This document shows, one piece after another, positions 5,322-6,474 of a stretch of 6,474 bases of DNA. Each line of letters opens with the position of its first letter. The first letter of the stretch is position 1. The notes beneath the pieces are model-generated. The model was not told where the DNA came from and did no database searches. It saw nothing but the letters and a program-made list of their open reading frames with translations. Origin of the DNA: Anaerolineae bacterium (lineage in GTDB: Bacteria > Chloroflexota > Anaerolineae > DRVO01); assembly GCA_012719195.1 (NCBI GenBank), contig JAAYAV010000182.1:1-6474 (forward strand), written 5' to 3'. The position numbers and the translations under genes are program-made.

Positions 5322-6474
5322 GCCCGGCCGAGTTTGAGTCCCGGACTGCTGCACTTCAGAAGCTGGCGCTGATCCTACGGCAGGAGCGCGACGAGAGCTT
5401 CAGCGATCGCGGCGCCGACGGGGGCCTGGAAGCGTTCATCTCCGCCTGGGCCGAAGGCGCAGCCTCAGTAGGAATCGAGCCCGATGTGGTAGAGTACGTG
5501 GTCGAGCACCTTGACGGCTACGCCGGCCTGAACCGCGACGAACGTGAGCAGTCAGTGCGCCTGGTGATGAGCACCCTGCGAGACCGATTCGGCTCCCAGT
5601 CGCGCGTGGCAACGCCGGCGCCGACCCCTCCACAAGAGGCGGAGGCGCGCGAGCCGCTCATAGCTCCAAGCGACCCCGTGGACCGTCTGTCCGGAATACG
5701 CGACGTGCGAAAGCGCCAGCTCGGCAGGCTGGGCGTTCAAACGGTGCGAGACCTACTCTACCTCTTCCCGCGCCGCTACAACGACTACTCCGCGCTCAAG
5801 CCGGTCGGCCACCTGCGCGTCGGCGATGAGGTTTCGCTCCTGGTCACCGTCAAGACAGTGCGAACCCGCCAGACGCGCCCGAACTTCTACGTTACCACCG
5901 CCGTGCTGGCGGACGCATCGGGTTCCGTACGCGCCACTTGGTTCAACCAGCGGTCCCTGCAGATGCGGCTCAAGCCGGGCCTGGAGATCGTGGTTTCCGG
6001 CAAGGTGGGCCAGTTCCTGGGTAAGCTCAATCTGGAGTCGCCCGAGTGGGAGACTATCAGCCACGAGCACCTGAACACTGCCCGCCTCGTTCCGGTCTAC
6101 CCGGCAACCGAAGGGCTCGGACAGAGATGGCTACGCCGCGTGGTACGCCGGACCTTGGACGACTGCCTGGCCGGGCTGCGCGAGACCATGTCCGCCGACA
6201 TACGCCAGCAGTTCGGCCTCATCGATCTGCACGCCGCCATCAGGGCCATCCACTTCCCCGAGGACTGGGATGACCTGGACCAAGCCCGGCGTCGGCTCGC
6301 GTTCGATGAGTTCCTGCTGGTTCAGCTGGGGCTGTTGCAGCGCCGTCTGCGGGCGCGCCAGGCCGTCGGAAGTCCGCTGACCGTACCCGATGAGTGGCTG
6401 CAGGAGTTCGAGGCCGGCTTGCCCTTCACCCTTACCGGCGCCCAGCGCCGGGCGATAGCCGAGATCCGCCAAGA
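5315..6474 (+). CDS. recG: ATP-dependent DNA helicase RecG, N-terminal part (cut by the window edge)
   Basis: Codons 1-386 of RecG, the helicase that regresses stalled replication forks and processes Holliday junctions. Residues 1 to about 115 are an N-terminal extension, partly helical, ending in a Pro/Glu/Ala-rich stretch (about 100-120). The wedge region then starts with LSGIRDVRKRQLGRLGVQTVRDLLYLFPRRYNDYS (125-159), goes through the OB fold (about 165-250; ADASGSVRATWFN) and on to the linker LVPVYPATEGL, AIRAIHFPEDW, ARRRLAFDEFLLVQLGLLQRR. It ends in LPFTLTGAQRRAIAEI, just before the Walker A motif, which lies outside the window. The frame is open throughout. The start ATG 5315 sits in ATGGTGA and overlaps the degV stop, with AAGGA (5299-5303) 11 nt upstream; GTG 5318 is an alternative. 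The overlap implies translational coupling to degV. The usual GVGP loop of the wedge start is altered to GIRDV. Confidence 0.94.
   Translation, partial: MVSPAEFESRTAALQKLALILRQERDESFSDRGADGGLEAFISAWAEGAASVGIEPDVVEYVVEHLDGYAGLNRDEREQSVRLVMSTLRDRFGSQSRVATPAPTPPQEAEAREPLIAPSDPVDRLSGIRDVRKRQLGRLGVQTVRDLLYLFPRRYNDYSALKPVGHLRVGDEVSLLVTVKTVRTRQTRPNFYVTTAVLADASGSVRATWFNQRSLQMRLKPGLEIVVSGKVGQFLGKLNLESPEWETISHEHLNTARLVPVYPATEGLGQRWLRRVVRRTLDDCLAGLRETMSADIRQQFGLIDLHAAIRAIHFPEDWDDLDQARRRLAFDEFLLVQLGLLQRRLRARQAVGSPLTVPDEWLQEFEAGLPFTLTGAQRRAIAEIRQ

Overview
The window is a GC-rich (about 60% or more by eye) bacterial chromosomal segment of housekeeping genes. Two things suggest a member of the Chloroflexota (Anaerolineae-like). 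One is a lipoprotein with a long Pro/Thr linker between its lipid anchor and its folded domain, a style common in that phylum. The other is the Firmicutes-like gene order rpe, rpmB, yloU, fakA, recG in a high-GC genome. This placement is inference; there is no rRNA gene to confirm it.

Layout from left to right. (1) A DUF3048 (YerB-like) lipoprotein gene lies on the minus strand, 31-1170. (2) A compact divergent promoter region, about 1171-1251, separates it from (3) rpe (ribulose-phosphate 3-epimerase), plus strand, 1252-1965. (4) rpmB (ribosomal protein L28, zinc-binding form) is on the minus strand, 1962-2141. It converges on rpe so tightly that the two stop codons share one CTAG. (5) A 229-bp region, 2142-2370, holds a good candidate promoter for rpmB, a hairpin at the predicted start of its leader, and a 14-bp palindrome. 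(6) A plus-strand operon follows: a YloU/Asp23-family gene (2371-2727), fakA (2731-4419), a DegV-family gene (4461-5321) and the first 386 codons of recG (5315 to the window edge). Its genes are spaced by 3 nt, 41 nt and a 7-nt overlap.

How the genes relate: FakA is the ATP-binding kinase subunit that phosphorylates fatty acids presented by a DegV-fold carrier (FakB). A DegV gene directly downstream of fakA would normally be its partner. This DegV protein has, however, lost all the usual ligand-binding motifs, and FakA itself has an Asp where Cys is usual in its middle domain. The pair is the most interesting part of the window. The other genes are ordinary: rpe for the pentose phosphate pathway, rpmB for the large ribosomal subunit, recG for replication fork repair. 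The order matches Bacillus subtilis (rpe ... rpmB(reverse) yloU fakA sdaAB sdaAA recG), with degV in the slot of the two serine dehydratase genes.

No tRNA, rRNA, CRISPR array, insertion sequence or prophage feature was seen. I found no convincing wholly new system.
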